From IMG/VR virus record IMGVR_UViG_3300018424_000027, positions 1 to 56,326 of that record: a stretch of 56,326 bases of DNA; one strand, 5' to 3'. The notes below the pieces were generated by a model. The model saw nothing but the letters and a program-made list of their open reading frames with translations, did no database searches and was not told the origin of the DNA. Within the stretch, counting starts at the first letter, position 1; every line of letters starts with the position of its first letter. This DNA is from a virus. Shown piece after piece: positions 39,534 to 47,056 of this stretch. The translations under genes and the position numbers were made by a program.

Positions 39534-39875
39534 ATGCACTTATCTACATATTTAAAATCCAAAATACACCGTGCCACTGTCACCGATACACAGTTAGACT
39601 ACGAAGGATCTGTTGCGATAGATCCTGATCTCATGTCAGCAGCAAATATCAAACTATGGGAACAGATCGATATCTACAATGAGACTAACGGACAGAGGTG
39701 GACTACCTACGTTATCGAAGGTGGTAGGGGTTCCCGTGAAATCTCCGTAAGGGGGCCAGGCGCTCGACTGTGTATGCCAGGCGACATAGTTCACATGTGC
39801 ACGTATCTTACGACACGATTCAGGTGTCCCAAACCTACTCAAATTAAGGTTGACGAAAACAACGAGGTAATCTAA
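39534..39875 (+). CDS. panD: Aspartate 1-decarboxylase (pyruvoyl-dependent)
   Basis: A 113-residue protein aligning along its length with PanD: KSKIHRATVTDTQLDYEGSVAID, where G25-S26 is the self-cleavage site that makes the pyruvoyl group. K10 and H12 are at the E. coli Lys9 and His11 positions, and TNGQRWTTYVI, RGSREISV and GDIV follow. It converts aspartate to beta-alanine for pantothenate and coenzyme A. It is slightly shorter than E. coli PanD (126). No other pantothenate gene is visible. It follows the nrd operon, so it may boost host CoA supply during infection. An unusual phage metabolic gene. Confidence 0.92.
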   Translation: MHLSTYLKSKIHRATVTDTQLDYEGSVAIDPDLMSAANIKLWEQIDIYNETNGQRWTTYVIEGGRGSREISVRGPGARLCMPGDIVHMCTYLTTRFRCPKPTQIKVDENNEVI

Positions 39876-39889
39876 AGCTACATAGTAAT

Positions 39890-40300
39890 ATGTGGCATTA
39901 TCAGAACGTACCATTCGAACCTACAGAAGAAGAACTGTCTCAGTGGCAGGGGTTCGTCTACATGATTACCGAAAGGTCATCTAACAAGAAGTATATCGGT
40001 AAAAAATTCTTCTGGAGTCGCAGGAGACTCCCGCCATTGAAAGGAAAGACCCGTAAGCGTATTAAAATATCAGAAAGTGATTGGAAGACCTACTACGGAT
40101 CCTCAGAGGATCTGAAGACCCTTGTAGAGGAAAGAGGTGTTGACAACTACTACCGTGAGATCCTGAGACTATGCAAGACCAAGGGAGAGTGTTCTTACTA
40201 TGAGGCAAAGGAACAGTTTGAACGGGATGTCCTATTAAAAGATGATTACTATAACGAGTTCATTGGGTGCAAAATCCACTCGAAACATATAGCAAAATGA
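39890..40300 (+). CDS. GIY-YIG-type endonuclease (SegE-like)
   Basis: A 136-residue protein. GFVYMITERSSNKKYIGKKFF provides the GIY-YIG pair (VYM ... YIG), with Arg-rich RRRLPPLKGKTRKRIK, WKTYYGSS and a downstream Glu (EAKEQFE). This resembles phage putative homing-type nucleases such as the SegE group. It could be mobile, but no intron or intein is seen beside it. It is followed by the early promoter at 40335. Confidence 0.78.
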   Translation: MWHYQNVPFEPTEEELSQWQGFVYMITERSSNKKYIGKKFFWSRRRLPPLKGKTRKRIKISESDWKTYYGSSEDLKTLVEERGVDNYYREILRLCKTKGECSYYEAKEQFERDVLLKDDYYNEFIGCKIHSKHIAK

Positions 40301-40334
40301 TCTAAAAAAAGTTTAATTTTTTTTCAAAAAACCC

Positions 40335-40375
40335 TTGACATCTTGTTTTGATTATGAGATAATTACCTTGTAATT
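40335..40375 (+). promoter_or_regulatory. Early-type promoter with start-site palindrome
   Basis: TTGACA (40335-40340), a 17-base spacer, GATAAT (40358-40363) and the AATTAC-CTT-GTAATT palindrome (40361-40375). It is nearly identical to those at 16798 and 18153. A T-rich stretch and CAAAAAACCC precede the -35, as at 48186. Confidence 0.85.
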
Positions 40376-40394
40376 AAGAAAAGTGAGGTAAATT

Positions 40395-40745
40395 ATGGGA
40401 ATTCATGTAAACATATACAAGCAGGACAGGACTGATTCGTTCCTTGGTAACGTGGACTGTACTGCAGGTGGTGAGTCATCTTACGCAAAGGGTTTCACTG
40501 TGGTGAACGCAGAAGGGCCTTTTGAACCGTGTGAAGACTATCCTGCCGCAGAACTTGTGATGGCAGAACCAATCGGTGGAAGAAAGATCCTCAGACTGAT
40601 TCCAGTGTCCAAGAAGGACAAGTGGACTATGTTTGGTGGGAACTATGCGGGTACGAGTGACTCAAGGTTCTCAAGACTTTGTGATGAACTACTTGGTGGT
40701 TCGTTCTACGGTGCGGTTGCAATTCACGACAGAGTGGAGGCATAA
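40395..40745 (+). CDS. Hypothetical early protein
   Basis: A 116-residue protein, first gene after the promoter at 40335. ATG 40395 has GTGAGG upstream. MGIHVNIYKQDRTDSFLGNVDCTAGGESSY is followed by a beta-rich region. No characterised family is recognised. Confidence 0.78.
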   Translation: MGIHVNIYKQDRTDSFLGNVDCTAGGESSYAKGFTVVNAEGPFEPCEDYPAAELVMAEPIGGRKILRLIPVSKKDKWTMFGGNYAGTSDSRFSRLCDELLGGSFYGAVAIHDRVEA

Positions 40746-40996
40746 TGAATCCTATAAGAAAAGATAAACACCAAATGGAGGTTAACGAGATGTGGTTCTC
40801 GTTGATCTTCGTCGTTGTAGTGGGGACTATTTACCTCACTGCGGTGGGACAGGGGTTATTGAGTGTGATCGATATGCCTGATGTTCATATGTCTAATTCT
40901 ACAGGGGAATGTGTCGAGGTGATCAATTATCATCCAGATGACGCATATACCTGTGACAACCTACCTGAGAGATATAACCATGTGTGGGTCAAATAG
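40745..40996 (+). CDS. Small membrane protein with periplasmic tail
   Basis: An 83-residue protein starting at a TAATG overlap. One membrane segment (WFSLIFVVVVGTIYLTAV, about 17-34) is followed by a probable periplasmic tail, VHMSNSTGECVEVINYHPDDAYTCDNLP, with two Cys. No characterised family. Confidence 0.75.
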   Translation: MNPIRKDKHQMEVNEMWFSLIFVVVVGTIYLTAVGQGLLSVIDMPDVHMSNSTGECVEVINYHPDDAYTCDNLPERYNHVWVK

Positions 40997-41029
40997 TGAT
41001 TAATATAGCAAAAAAGTCTAAAAAAAGTG

Positions 41030-41058
41030 TTGACACCATGACATAACTATGAGATAAT
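41030..41058 (+). promoter_or_regulatory. Early-type sigma70 promoter
   Basis: TTGACA (41030-41035), a 17-base spacer and GATAAT (41053-41058), with two A-tracts upstream (41010-41027). It drives a structured leader and the gene at 41151. Confidence 0.85.
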
Positions 41059-41065
41059 GTCTTTG

Positions 41066-41135
41066 TTGATTGGGGAGATCTGGTGTCACAATCGACTAGG
41101 AACCTTCGGGGTTCACTGCTTCTCCCCCCCTTTTT
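41066..41135 (+). promoter_or_regulatory. Structured leader / attenuator or small RNA
   Basis: The leader between the promoter at 41030 and ATG 41151 holds an intrinsic terminator: GGGGAGA (41072-41078) pairs with TCTCCCC (41121-41127), then CCC and TTTTTG. An inner hairpin is GAACC-TTCGG-GGTTC (41100-41114). A crossing pairing, TTGATTG (41066-41072) with CAATCGA (89-95 of 41000s), shares G41072 and would form a pseudoknot or an anti-terminator alternative. The RNA could be an attenuator, a riboswitch, or an independent RNA of about 70 bases. Confidence 0.6.
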
Positions 41136-41150
41136 GTTTTGGAGATGATT

Positions 41151-41696
41151 ATGGAATTTATTGAGAAGTTTGCTGCGGAAGGTTTTGAGTTGACTGTTGA
41201 TGCGGAACGTCCTGTTGCGATGTGTGTGCGTCCTTCACCTCGTGCCCGTCTGGGTTACAAGATTGAGTTCAACTATGTGTTCGGTAGTTTCGAACGAATG
41301 AACCAGTATCTTGAAGAGTTTCTTGCGGGTATTGAACGTGCGAAGAAAGTCAAAGAGGAACGCAAAATTGCTCGTGCTGCTGCCCGTGTCAAGGCACAGG
41401 AGAGTGTGAAAGAGGGTGATATCTTTGTTGCTTCTTGGGGTTGGGAACAGACTAATGTCGATGCCTACCAAGTAGTTGAGAAGAAGGGTGCGAGTGTTGT
41501 CCTTCGTGAGATTGCTCTTCAAAGTATTGATGGTAGTGAGGGATTCATGTGTGACCGTGTTGTCCCTGTCAAAGATGCGTTCATTGGACAAGAGTTCAAG
41601 AAGCGAATCACTGGTCGTGGGATCAACATCGATGATGTTCGATATGCGAGTCCTGCGGAAGAAGGAAAGGATTTTTACCGAAGTTGGTATGCGTGA
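41151..41696 (+). CDS. Hypothetical protein behind attenuator-like leader
   Basis: A 181-residue protein. ATG 41151 is chosen because GGAG at 41140-41143 is seven bases upstream. An N-terminal domain (1-60) is followed by a charged helix (ERAKKVKEERKIARAAARVKA) and a beta-rich domain, GDIFVASWGWEQTNVDAYQVVEKK, like a small SH3/KOW-type module. No characterised family is recognised. Expression may be controlled by the leader hairpins. Confidence 0.78.
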   Translation: MEFIEKFAAEGFELTVDAERPVAMCVRPSPRARLGYKIEFNYVFGSFERMNQYLEEFLAGIERAKKVKEERKIARAAARVKAQESVKEGDIFVASWGWEQTNVDAYQVVEKKGASVVLREIALQSIDGSEGFMCDRVVPVKDAFIGQEFKKRITGRGINIDDVRYASPAEEGKDFYRSWYA

Positions 41697-41713
41697 GTTT
41701 TTAGAGGTGTGTT

Positions 41714-41854
41714 GTGGATGATTGTGTTTATTACTTAGAGGAGAACGGAGAGTTCCTACCTGAGTTGTGTTTCGAGAGTGAGGAAGCTGCGATAGAGTAT
41801 GCAGAAGCGAACGGAATGAATAACTATCAAGTGATAGAATGGGAAGTTGACTAG
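41714..41854 (+). CDS. Small acidic hypothetical protein
   Basis: A 46-residue protein from GTG 41714 with GAGG about seven bases upstream: MDDCVYYLEENGEFLPELCF, ESEEAAIEYAEANG, YQVIEWEVD. Compact and very acidic, of the kind that can mimic DNA or inhibit host proteins. A terminator follows. Confidence 0.6.
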   Translation: MDDCVYYLEENGEFLPELCFESEEAAIEYAEANGMNNYQVIEWEVD

Positions 41855-41900
41855 ACGAAAATTGGTGATGATTCCTATGGATAGTTGATGAACCCCCCTT

Positions 41901-41932
41901 CCCATCATCTTTCGAGGTGGTGGGTTTTTTTT
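41901..41932 (+). terminator. Rho-independent terminator
   Basis: CCCATCATCT (41901-41910), loop TTCG, then AGGTGGTGGG (41915-41924), a ten-pair stem with G-T wobbles, followed by eight T. It ends the operon from 41030. Confidence 0.88.
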
Positions 41933-41948
41933 AATTTTATTTGAGGAA

Positions 41949-41986
41949 TATATACATTAGACAACCTCAAAACCCTATATACATTA
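41949..41986. repeat. Direct repeat in intergenic region
   Basis: TATATACATTA occurs at 41949-41959 and again at 41976-41986, 27 bases apart, in the space before ATG 42000. It may be a regulator site or a duplicated promoter element; no clear -35/-10 pair is seen. Confidence 0.45.
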
Positions 41987-41999
41987 AAGGTGAAAGAAT

Positions 42000-42434
42000 A
42001 TGGTACACTATACTGTGAAACAGGTCTTCGAGATCTTTGACGAATTTGAACAGCAAACAAGTAAAGCGAAAAGGAAGGAAGTACTATTGAAGTACGCAGA
42101 CGTTCCTGCATTTAAAGACATACTGAGAGGCACATTTGATGACTCTCTACAATTCCTTCTCCCCGAAGGAAAACCCCCATTCACTCCTAATCGGGAGGAA
42201 TCTGTTCCCTCTACCCTACTGAAAAAACACAAAGAGTTTGGATACTTTGTGAAAGGCGGGCCCGGCGATAACCTGCCAGCGTACAAAAGGGAGAACATGT
42301 TCATCCGATTGTTGGAAGCAATCCATCCCGCAGATGCGGAACTCGTTTTGTCAATGGTGAATAAGCAACCACCAGTGAAATACTTAACTAAAAAACTAAC
42401 GGAGGAGACCTTTCCAAACCTAATAAAAACCTAA
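42000..42434 (+). CDS. Conserved T4-like phage protein (DUF6433-like)
   Basis: A 144-residue protein: VKQVFEIFDEFEQQTSKAKR, VLLKYADVPAFKDILRGTFDD, FLLPEGKPPFTPNREESVPST and MFIRLLEAIHPADAELVLSM. This matches my memory of a family (DUF6433) common in T4-like marine phages, with no known function. AAGGTG lies upstream of ATG 42000. Often near phoH in related phages, as here. Confidence 0.78.
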   Translation: MVHYTVKQVFEIFDEFEQQTSKAKRKEVLLKYADVPAFKDILRGTFDDSLQFLLPEGKPPFTPNREESVPSTLLKKHKEFGYFVKGGPGDNLPAYKRENMFIRLLEAIHPADAELVLSMVNKQPPVKYLTKKLTEETFPNLIKT

Positions 42435-42465
42435 CCATTCCGATTAACAAGCATATGAGGTGTTG

Positions 42466-42633
42466 ATGTCAGAAAAACAATTAGAAAGACTTAAAAGGGA
42501 TAGTCATGAGTTGGATCACTATATCCAACGGTTGAAGAAAAAAGGCCGGGACGATCTTGTTTACAAATTAACGAAAAAACAAGCGTTTCTCAATCAAACA
42601 ATTGTTGACCAAACAGTGACTCAACTAAGGTAG
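42466..42633 (+). CDS. Small DUF465-like helical protein
   Basis: A 55-residue protein, LERLKRDSHELDHYIQRLKKKGRD...LTKKQAFLNQTIVDQ. The two-helix pattern with an E/K-rich first helix and KK..L...I resembles short coiled-coil YdcH/DUF465 proteins. ATG 42466 with GAGG upstream. Function unknown. Confidence 0.62.
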   Translation: MSEKQLERLKRDSHELDHYIQRLKKKGRDDLVYKLTKKQAFLNQTIVDQTVTQLR

Positions 42634-42649
42634 GTGATCCATATCTCTT

Positions 42650-42668
42650 CACCCCGCTCAGCGGGGTG
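42650..42668 (+). other. GC-rich stem-loop without T run
   Basis: CACCCCGC-TCA-GCGGGGTG is a perfect eight-base-pair hairpin between two genes. There is no T tract, so it may stabilise the upstream mRNA end or be processed rather than terminate transcription. Confidence 0.6.
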
Positions 42669-42688
42669 TCGTATGGAAAGGACATATT

Positions 42689-42925
42689 ATGCCGATTTAT
42701 GATTTTAAAAACAAAGAGACCGATGAAGTTATAGAAGTGAATGTAAAGATCGCAGACTACGATAACTTCTTAAAGGATAACCCACATTTAACCCGACACT
42801 TTACGAGCACCCCTGCTCTTGTGTCTGCCGGTAAATCCACATTGAGTACGGCAGGTGACGGATGGAAAGACCACCTTAACCGAATCAAAAAAGGATCCGG
42901 TAGAGGGAATACGATTAAGACCTAA
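42689..42925 (+). CDS. Small FmdB-like protein lacking zinc cysteines
   Basis: A 78-residue protein, MPIYDFKNKETDEVIEVNVKI then DNFLKDNPHLTRHFTSTPALVSAG. The layout follows the FmdB zinc-ribbon family (MPxYDF...), but the CxxC pairs are missing, so zinc binding has been lost. Similar proteins occur in T4-like marine phages. Function unknown. There is a weak AAGGA site. Confidence 0.7.
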   Translation: MPIYDFKNKETDEVIEVNVKIADYDNFLKDNPHLTRHFTSTPALVSAGKSTLSTAGDGWKDHLNRIKKGSGRGNTIKT

Positions 42926-42929
42926 TCAA

Positions 42930-43604
42930 ATGACCAAACCACAGATTTTAAAGATCGATCATCTCCGGACGATTGAACCTCTTACTATGTCTCAGGAAGT
43001 TGTTTTCAAAGCATGGGACGAAGGTAACCATATAGTTATGTCTGGTACTGCAGGATCAGGTAAGACCTTTCTTGCAATGTACCTTGCACTAGAAGATGCC
43101 CTTGACAAGGGCAATACTTTCGAGAACGTTACCATTGTCAGATCCATCGTACCTACACGAGAGATCGGTTTTCTGCCAGGCACACTCGAAGAAAAGATAG
43201 ATGCATACACGGGGCCATATCGACAGATATGTACTGAGTTGTTTGAAGACCGTGGTGCATACGAGAAACTATCGAAGTGCGGAGTGATTGATTTCATATC
43301 CACATCACACATTCGAGGAACGACGATCAGTGACTCAATCATCATCGTAGATGAGATGCAGAACTTGACATTCCACGAACTAGATAGTATAATTACTCGT
43401 GTTGGACATAATTGTAGAATCATCTTCTGTGGTGATTACTACCAGTCTGACTTTACTAAGACGCAGGATAAAGCAGGAGTAAATCAGTTTACTGCGATAT
43501 TAGAATTGATGAAAAAATTTACGATGGTAGAATTCACTTGGGCAGACATTGTGAGGTCTGACTTTGTACGTGACTATATCATGACCAAAGAAATGATGAG
43601 ATGA
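42930..43604 (+). CDS. phoH: PhoH-like ATPase
   Basis: A 224-residue P-loop protein: MSGTAGSGKTFLA (Walker A 39-46), PTREIGFLPGTLEEKIDAY, STSHIRGTTI and SIIIVDEMQN (Walker B 136-145). These are the PhoH/RhlB-type motifs very common in marine phages. ATG 42930 is preferred over longer in-frame starts. The role is uncertain, probably an RNA-associated ATPase or helicase, often linked to phosphate stress. The stop overlaps the next start as ATGA. Confidence 0.92.
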   Translation: MTKPQILKIDHLRTIEPLTMSQEVVFKAWDEGNHIVMSGTAGSGKTFLAMYLALEDALDKGNTFENVTIVRSIVPTREIGFLPGTLEEKIDAYTGPYRQICTELFEDRGAYEKLSKCGVIDFISTSHIRGTTISDSIIIVDEMQNLTFHELDSIITRVGHNCRIIFCGDYYQSDFTKTQDKAGVNQFTAILELMKKFTMVEFTWADIVRSDFVRDYIMTKEMMR

Positions 43605-44716
43605 ATTATATACAGGTATTCCACTTAAAGAACTTCGATGAGTTTAGAGAAGAGTTTTTAGATACGGTTACTATTAGTAGTAACTGGCCTGCACAATCTG
43701 ATTACGATATCAGCGACTCTCCGTCTCAGTTTCGTCCAGAAAGAAAACCTTACTATAAGCTTGTTAAGAAAAGGATCCACCCTATACTGAAAGACTACTG
43801 TAGGACTTGGGGATGCGAGAATTACAATATCGAATCTATGTGGTTCCATGCATATAATGAGGGTGGTGACTATCCATCACATACTCACACAGGTGCAAAT
43901 TTAACTGGAGTGATTACGGTTGATCTGAATAGACCCGAAGAAGCGACTCAGATATTTGGTAGTGGTCTTCAGTTGCCAGTAGGTAGTGTGGTACTGTTCC
44001 CTTCTATGTTACCCCACAGATCACCTGTTGTTACGGGTAGAAAAATTATCATAGGATTTAATTGGAATATGCACGGAGAAAATTCTAATCACATTCCAAT
44101 TCAATCCTTACCAAAAGAAACCTACATGGAGAAAAAGGCGAAGGCGAACATCCATCCTCAGATGGAGAAGATTCAATCTCTCTATGATAACTGGGGATCC
44201 TACGAACAGAACGTCAAACAATTCTACAGTGCCAGTCATGTAAAGATGGCAGAGTTGGTTAACAGGTTGGATCTCAACCTTGACGAACTTGATGTTGCTG
44301 AGATAGGACAGGGTAGTGGTCTACTTGCAAAAGAACTTTATCCGGATGGTGTTGCACCTTGGGATGCGTATGACATCTCCGAAACCATGTGTAATCAATC
44401 ACGTCCGTTCTATAAGAGTGTGACTCAACACGACATATGTTATAGTGAACTACCTAAGACCTATGATGTAATTTTCATGTGTGGTGTATTTGCATTTGGT
44501 TTGTTGACCGCTGAATGTGTACCTGCAATTGTAAAGAGTCTGAAACCTAATGGATATCTTATTGCATCGTTTCCTGCTATGGAAAATTTCTGGGCAAAAA
44601 CTGGATGGGACAAAGTAGATTGTTTTAAAGAAGTAGAGTGCATAGAACCCTACCCTTCTTGGAAGACTGTGGGTAGAACCAAGTACAACGAAATAAAGAT
44701 GTTTCAACTAAAATGA
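43601..44716 (+). CDS. Fusion of 2OG-Fe(II) oxygenase and SAM methyltransferase
   Basis: A 371-residue two-domain protein. The N-terminal half (1-160) is a TIGR02466-like oxygenase: MWFHAYNEGGDYPSHTHTGAN (H94, H96), FPSMLPHRSPV (H139) and RKIIIGFN (R147). The C-terminal half (about 225-371) is a methyltransferase: DVAEIGQGSGLLAKEL (motif I), YDISETMC, YDVIFMCGVF and LKPNGYLIASFP. A stand-alone oxygenase paralogue is at 50920. Hydroxylation and methylation of one substrate, perhaps a sugar or peptide, is inferred. It is tied to phoH and to the radical SAM gene by ATGA overlaps. Confidence 0.82.
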   Translation: MNYIQVFHLKNFDEFREEFLDTVTISSNWPAQSDYDISDSPSQFRPERKPYYKLVKKRIHPILKDYCRTWGCENYNIESMWFHAYNEGGDYPSHTHTGANLTGVITVDLNRPEEATQIFGSGLQLPVGSVVLFPSMLPHRSPVVTGRKIIIGFNWNMHGENSNHIPIQSLPKETYMEKKAKANIHPQMEKIQSLYDNWGSYEQNVKQFYSASHVKMAELVNRLDLNLDELDVAEIGQGSGLLAKELYPDGVAPWDAYDISETMCNQSRPFYKSVTQHDICYSELPKTYDVIFMCGVFAFGLLTAECVPAIVKSLKPNGYLIASFPAMENFWAKTGWDKVDCFKEVECIEPYPSWKTVGRTKYNEIKMFQLK

Positions 44717-46422
44717 ATCATGCTCTTATCCTAACTGGAGCAGATGTGATGTATCCAGTAGGATACACTGGAATAGAAGTTGCGGTTCGTGGTCATGGTG
44801 CTCACAGAATTGCATCTCATATAAGGAAGACAAGAGACTGGGACGTAGAAGTCTTAGACTTCTTCAGTGCATGGGGTGTGCAAGAACTCAAAGACTTTGT
44901 AGACAGTCGAGTGAGTAGTCACACCAAATGGATCGGGTTTAGCACTTTCTTTACGTACTCAATACATGGTGAAGGTGAAATCGTTCAGAAACAAAACGAG
45001 ATCCTGTCTTATATTAAGAACAAGTATCCCCACATCAAGACCGTGGTGGGTGCTAACAAACTGGTCAATGTGATACGACACAAAAACGTTGACTACTATT
45101 GTATCGGTAATGGTGAACATGGGATTGTTGCACTGTGCGATTATCTTGCAGGTGATGCACCTGAACCTAAAGTAAAAAGGGTGTTCAATCCTTTTCAATC
45201 AATAGATGGATCACTGCATCGTGAGTATACAATCATTGACTGTTTTAGAGACTATCCTGCCTATCCGCATAGGAAGGCAAAGACTTCATACGAAGAGAGG
45301 GACTTTATAAGATCGAATGAAGTGTTGACCACAGAACTGTCAAGAGGGTGTATGTTTAAATGTTCGTTCTGCGACTACGCTCCACTGGGAGTCAAGGGTG
45401 ATCACACAAGAGATGCGGAAGACTTCGAAGAAGAACTCAGGGAGAACTATGACAAGTGGGGAGTAACTCGTTACCTATTGGCGGATGAGACATGCAACGA
45501 TAGATCAGAAAAAATTGAGAAGTTTGCAAACGCAACTAAACGACTAGACTTTCAACCACAGTTTCATGGATTCATTCGAGGAGACTTGTTTGTAAAACGA
45601 TCCAGAGAAGACTGGGACAACATGATCACCATGGGATTCACAAGTCATTCAATGGGTCTTGAGTCTTTCAATCACGCTTCTGCTAAATCAATACGGAAAG
45701 GTATGTCGCCTCTGATCATACAAGAAGGTCTTCTACAAGGAGAGGAATACTTCCGTAAGAACAAGTTGCCAGGCAACCACTATAACGGAACCCTGTCAAT
45801 GATAGCAGGATTACCTCACGAGACGTTTGAGACTTTGGATAACACTGCAGATTGGTTGAATAGATATTGGAAGAATCAGGTAACTATACATTCGTTATAC
45901 ATATCACAGCATGTAGGTCACGATGGGATTGACGCTGTATCAGAGATAGAATCGAATCCTAAAAAGTGGGGATATAGTTTCAGATCAAAAAATATAATTG
46001 ATCGGGCAACCATAGGATTCTATGATTTCGTGTGGAGAAAACATGGAGTCTTACCAGACAATGTTGACATACAATCACTGGTAGACAACATAAGTGATAA
46101 AGCTAAGAAAAAACTATTCGAAGAGGACTCAAAAAATCGTCAAGACAAGACTTTCCAACAAGTATGGGTTCATCCTAGTAAAGACTATGACGAAGTTGAC
46201 ATGATTACTTGGTGTGCAGAGTTTACTTCTGACAGGATCAAACTAAGAAAGAAACCAGAGAGTCAGAGTGGTTGGCATATGGGTTGGTACAGTCAACTAG
46301 GATACGATTTGAATCGTGTATACTCAGGCGACCCACCTGTACTAAATCATTCGGACGTATCTACTTACGGTAGCATAATTGCTAAATATAAGAAACAAAA
46401 ACTCAATTATAGGAACATATAA
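44713..46422 (+). CDS. B12-binding-type radical SAM protein
   Basis: A 569-residue protein. The N-terminal 1-150 resembles a cobalamin-binding Rossmann domain (AVRGHGAHRIASHIRKTRDW, IGFSTFF, TVVGANKL), without the DxHxxG base-off motif. The radical SAM cluster is ELSRGCMFKCSFCDYAP (C213, C217, C220). Later segments include FHGFIRGDLF and GLESFNHASAKSIRKGM, typical of this class. It may methylate or rearrange an unactivated carbon in the same pathway as the oxygenase-methyltransferase before it. The C-terminal 150 residues are unassigned. Confidence 0.82.
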   Translation: MNHALILTGADVMYPVGYTGIEVAVRGHGAHRIASHIRKTRDWDVEVLDFFSAWGVQELKDFVDSRVSSHTKWIGFSTFFTYSIHGEGEIVQKQNEILSYIKNKYPHIKTVVGANKLVNVIRHKNVDYYCIGNGEHGIVALCDYLAGDAPEPKVKRVFNPFQSIDGSLHREYTIIDCFRDYPAYPHRKAKTSYEERDFIRSNEVLTTELSRGCMFKCSFCDYAPLGVKGDHTRDAEDFEEELRENYDKWGVTRYLLADETCNDRSEKIEKFANATKRLDFQPQFHGFIRGDLFVKRSREDWDNMITMGFTSHSMGLESFNHASAKSIRKGMSPLIIQEGLLQGEEYFRKNKLPGNHYNGTLSMIAGLPHETFETLDNTADWLNRYWKNQVTIHSLYISQHVGHDGIDAVSEIESNPKKWGYSFRSKNIIDRATIGFYDFVWRKHGVLPDNVDIQSLVDNISDKAKKKLFEEDSKNRQDKTFQQVWVHPSKDYDEVDMITWCAEFTSDRIKLRKKPESQSGWHMGWYSQLGYDLNRVYSGDPPVLNHSDVSTYGSIIAKYKKQKLNYRNI

Positions 46423-46424
46423 AA

Positions 46425-46874
46425 ATGAACAGAGAAGCAGTATTTGAACAGCTCAAGATAGATGAGGGGGTTGTATATGAAGTATACAAAGATCATCTTG
46501 GATATGAAACTTTCGGAGTCGGGCACTTGGTGCTTGAATCGGATCCTGAACACGGAGAACCAGTTGGAACGCCCGTATCAGAAGATAGAGTCAGAGAGTG
46601 TTTCGAACTCGACCTTGACCTTGCAATATCAGAGTGCAATGCTTTATTCGGAGATTCAACGTTTGAAGGATGGCCCGATGAAGTCCAGCAGGTATTGGTC
46701 AACATGATGTTTAACATGGGACGCACCCGTCTGGGTGGTTTCAAGAATTTCCGTGCCGCTCTCGAAGAGGGTGACTGGAAAAGGGCTGCCGTGGAAGGAC
46801 GTGATTCACGCTGGCACAGGCAGGTAACTAACCGTGCAGAACGGTTAATGGTTAGATTGGAGAACGTTAGTTAA
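46425..46874 (+). CDS. T4-type lysozyme (glycoside hydrolase 24)
   Basis: A 149-residue protein. LKIDEGVVYEVYKDHLGYETFGVGHLV carries the E14-D23-T29 catalytic triad of T4 lysozyme; VQQVLVNMMFNMGRTRLGGFKNF and the WH.Q..NRA.RL C terminus also match. It cleaves peptidoglycan for lysis. There is no signal peptide, so it would need a holin; the XhlA-like (30839) or EF-hand membrane protein (51471) are candidates. It is embedded in the modification cluster, three bases after the radical SAM gene. Confidence 0.92.
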   Translation: MNREAVFEQLKIDEGVVYEVYKDHLGYETFGVGHLVLESDPEHGEPVGTPVSEDRVRECFELDLDLAISECNALFGDSTFEGWPDEVQQVLVNMMFNMGRTRLGGFKNFRAALEEGDWKRAAVEGRDSRWHRQVTNRAERLMVRLENVS

Positions 46875-46885
46875 CGTCTAAATAT

Positions 46886-47056
46886 ATGGCGAAATACACC
46901 CGTCACGATTCAAGAAACAAGAAACGTAACAGTCATAAGAATCGAACCAAGTTTGATTCTGGGTATAAAATGAGAGGATCTGATTACAATAGATCCCGTG
47001 ATAAAAGGATTGTCAATGAGAAATGCGATATTTCAATACATGGTACTCAACCCTAA
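46886..47056 (+). CDS. Small basic hypothetical protein
   Basis: A 56-residue protein, MAKYTRHDSRNKKRNSHKNR then TKFDSGYKMRGSDYNRSRDK, with a high Lys/Arg/Asn content. It overlaps the next gene by 41 bases. No strong ribosome site. Similar short basic proteins occur in T4-like phages, so it is plausible. Confidence 0.55.
   Translation: MAKYTRHDSRNKKRNSHKNRTKFDSGYKMRGSDYNRSRDKRIVNEKCDISIHGTQP

Noticed and set aside
39890-40300. Mobile intron or intein associated with the GIY-YIG nuclease
   Set aside because: Neighbouring genes are intact and uninterrupted, so it looks like a free-standing nuclease.
42650-42668. Rho-independent terminator
   Set aside because: The hairpin is strong but has no T run after it, so it is recorded as a stem-loop only.
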